A stretch of 64,000 nucleotides of DNA from Solitalea longa (GTDB lineage: Bacteria > Bacteroidota > Bacteroidia > Sphingobacteriales > Sphingobacteriaceae). The DNA lies in contig NZ_PQVF01000007.1 of NCBI RefSeq assembly GCF_002920915.1, positions 124,001 through 188,000 on the forward strand, written 5' to 3'. Positions within the stretch are counted from its first letter, which is position 1. Each line of letters opens with the position of its first letter. The position numbers and the translations under genes are program-made. This document shows positions 63,968-64,000 of the stretch, piece by piece. The notes beneath the pieces were generated by a model that saw nothing but the letters and a program-made list of their open reading frames with translations, was not told the origin of the DNA and did no database searches.

Positions 63968-64000
63968 CTATCTTTTTAAAACGCCTTTTGCCATCCGATC
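63968..64000 (-). CDS. C-terminal end of a gene leaving the window
   Basis: The final 10 codons (DRMAKGVLKR then TAG) of a minus-strand frame continue past the right edge. Too little is visible to name it. Confidence 0.3.
   Translation of the reverse strand, partial: DRMAKGVLKR

Overview
The window is AT-rich chromosomal DNA from a member of the Bacteroidota, most likely of the Sphingobacteriales type. The evidence is the many Sec-exported TlpA/thioredoxin proteins, the -7 promoter boxes of the form TAnnTTTG (sometimes with an upstream TTG/TTTG), the LytS/LytTR regulatory genes, the MG2/TonB-plug hybrid protein, a GTP-type PEP carboxykinase, and core genes with Bacteroidota-like sequences (fhs, ddl, mltG, bioB, aroQ, xerD). 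The species cannot be named from the sequence alone. No CRISPR array, rRNA, prophage or intact insertion sequence was seen.

Layout. 1-7.0 kb: exported redox/protease cluster (TlpA-like, a two-domain trypsin-like protein, two tandem thioredoxin-domain paralogues, an aspartyl protease). 7.0-9.5 kb: small accessory patch (secreted hypothetical, CorA-type transporter, small membrane protein) with an imperfect fold between genes. 9.5-14 kb: fhs and a large MG2/plug surface protein. 14-19 kb: a TlpA-like protein, a short decayed copy of pntB, and the pntAB transhydrogenase operon. 19-23.2 kb: hypotheticals, a rhomboid protease, a MazEF-like toxin/antitoxin pair with a visible operator, and tRNA-Ser(UGA). 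23.2-30.6 kb: YihY membrane protein, thioesterase, DPP-IV-like peptidase, then mltG, rhodanese and PASTA genes facing ddl (cell envelope). 30.6-34.5 kb: LytTR response regulator with two tandem LytS-like kinases, one of which has lost its phosphoacceptor histidine. 34.5-40.1 kb: thioesterase, FkbM methyltransferase, AspT/YidE-type transporter and an alginate-export-type porin. 40.1-44.2 kb: molybdenum cofactor genes (TauE/SafE-moaD-moaE, mobA-moaC, moeA). 44.2-48.6 kb: pckG, a HipA-like kinase with a DUF3037 partner, a 47-residue membrane protein and a Dabb protein. 48.6-53.4 kb: secreted hypothetical, UPF1-like helicase, Cdd1-like protein, bioB, WbqC. 53.4-58.5 kb: two tandem LpxL-type acyltransferases, a GT2 glycosyltransferase, a CBS protein, and a peroxiredoxin plus AhpD-like pair. 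58.5-64 kb: two tandem DUF2235 hydrolases with a shared upstream element, aroQ/xerD, a TlpA-like lipoprotein, an acyl-CoA thioesterase and the last codons of a gene leaving the window.

Themes. Local duplication recurs: thioredoxins, LytS kinases, LpxL acyltransferases, DUF2235 proteins and a pntB remnant. In at least two cases one copy is visibly degenerate (kinase B; the second domain of the trypsin-like protein). Operons are compact, and many convergent gene pairs share hairpin terminators. Functions were assigned by reading motifs in the translations; no database search was run.
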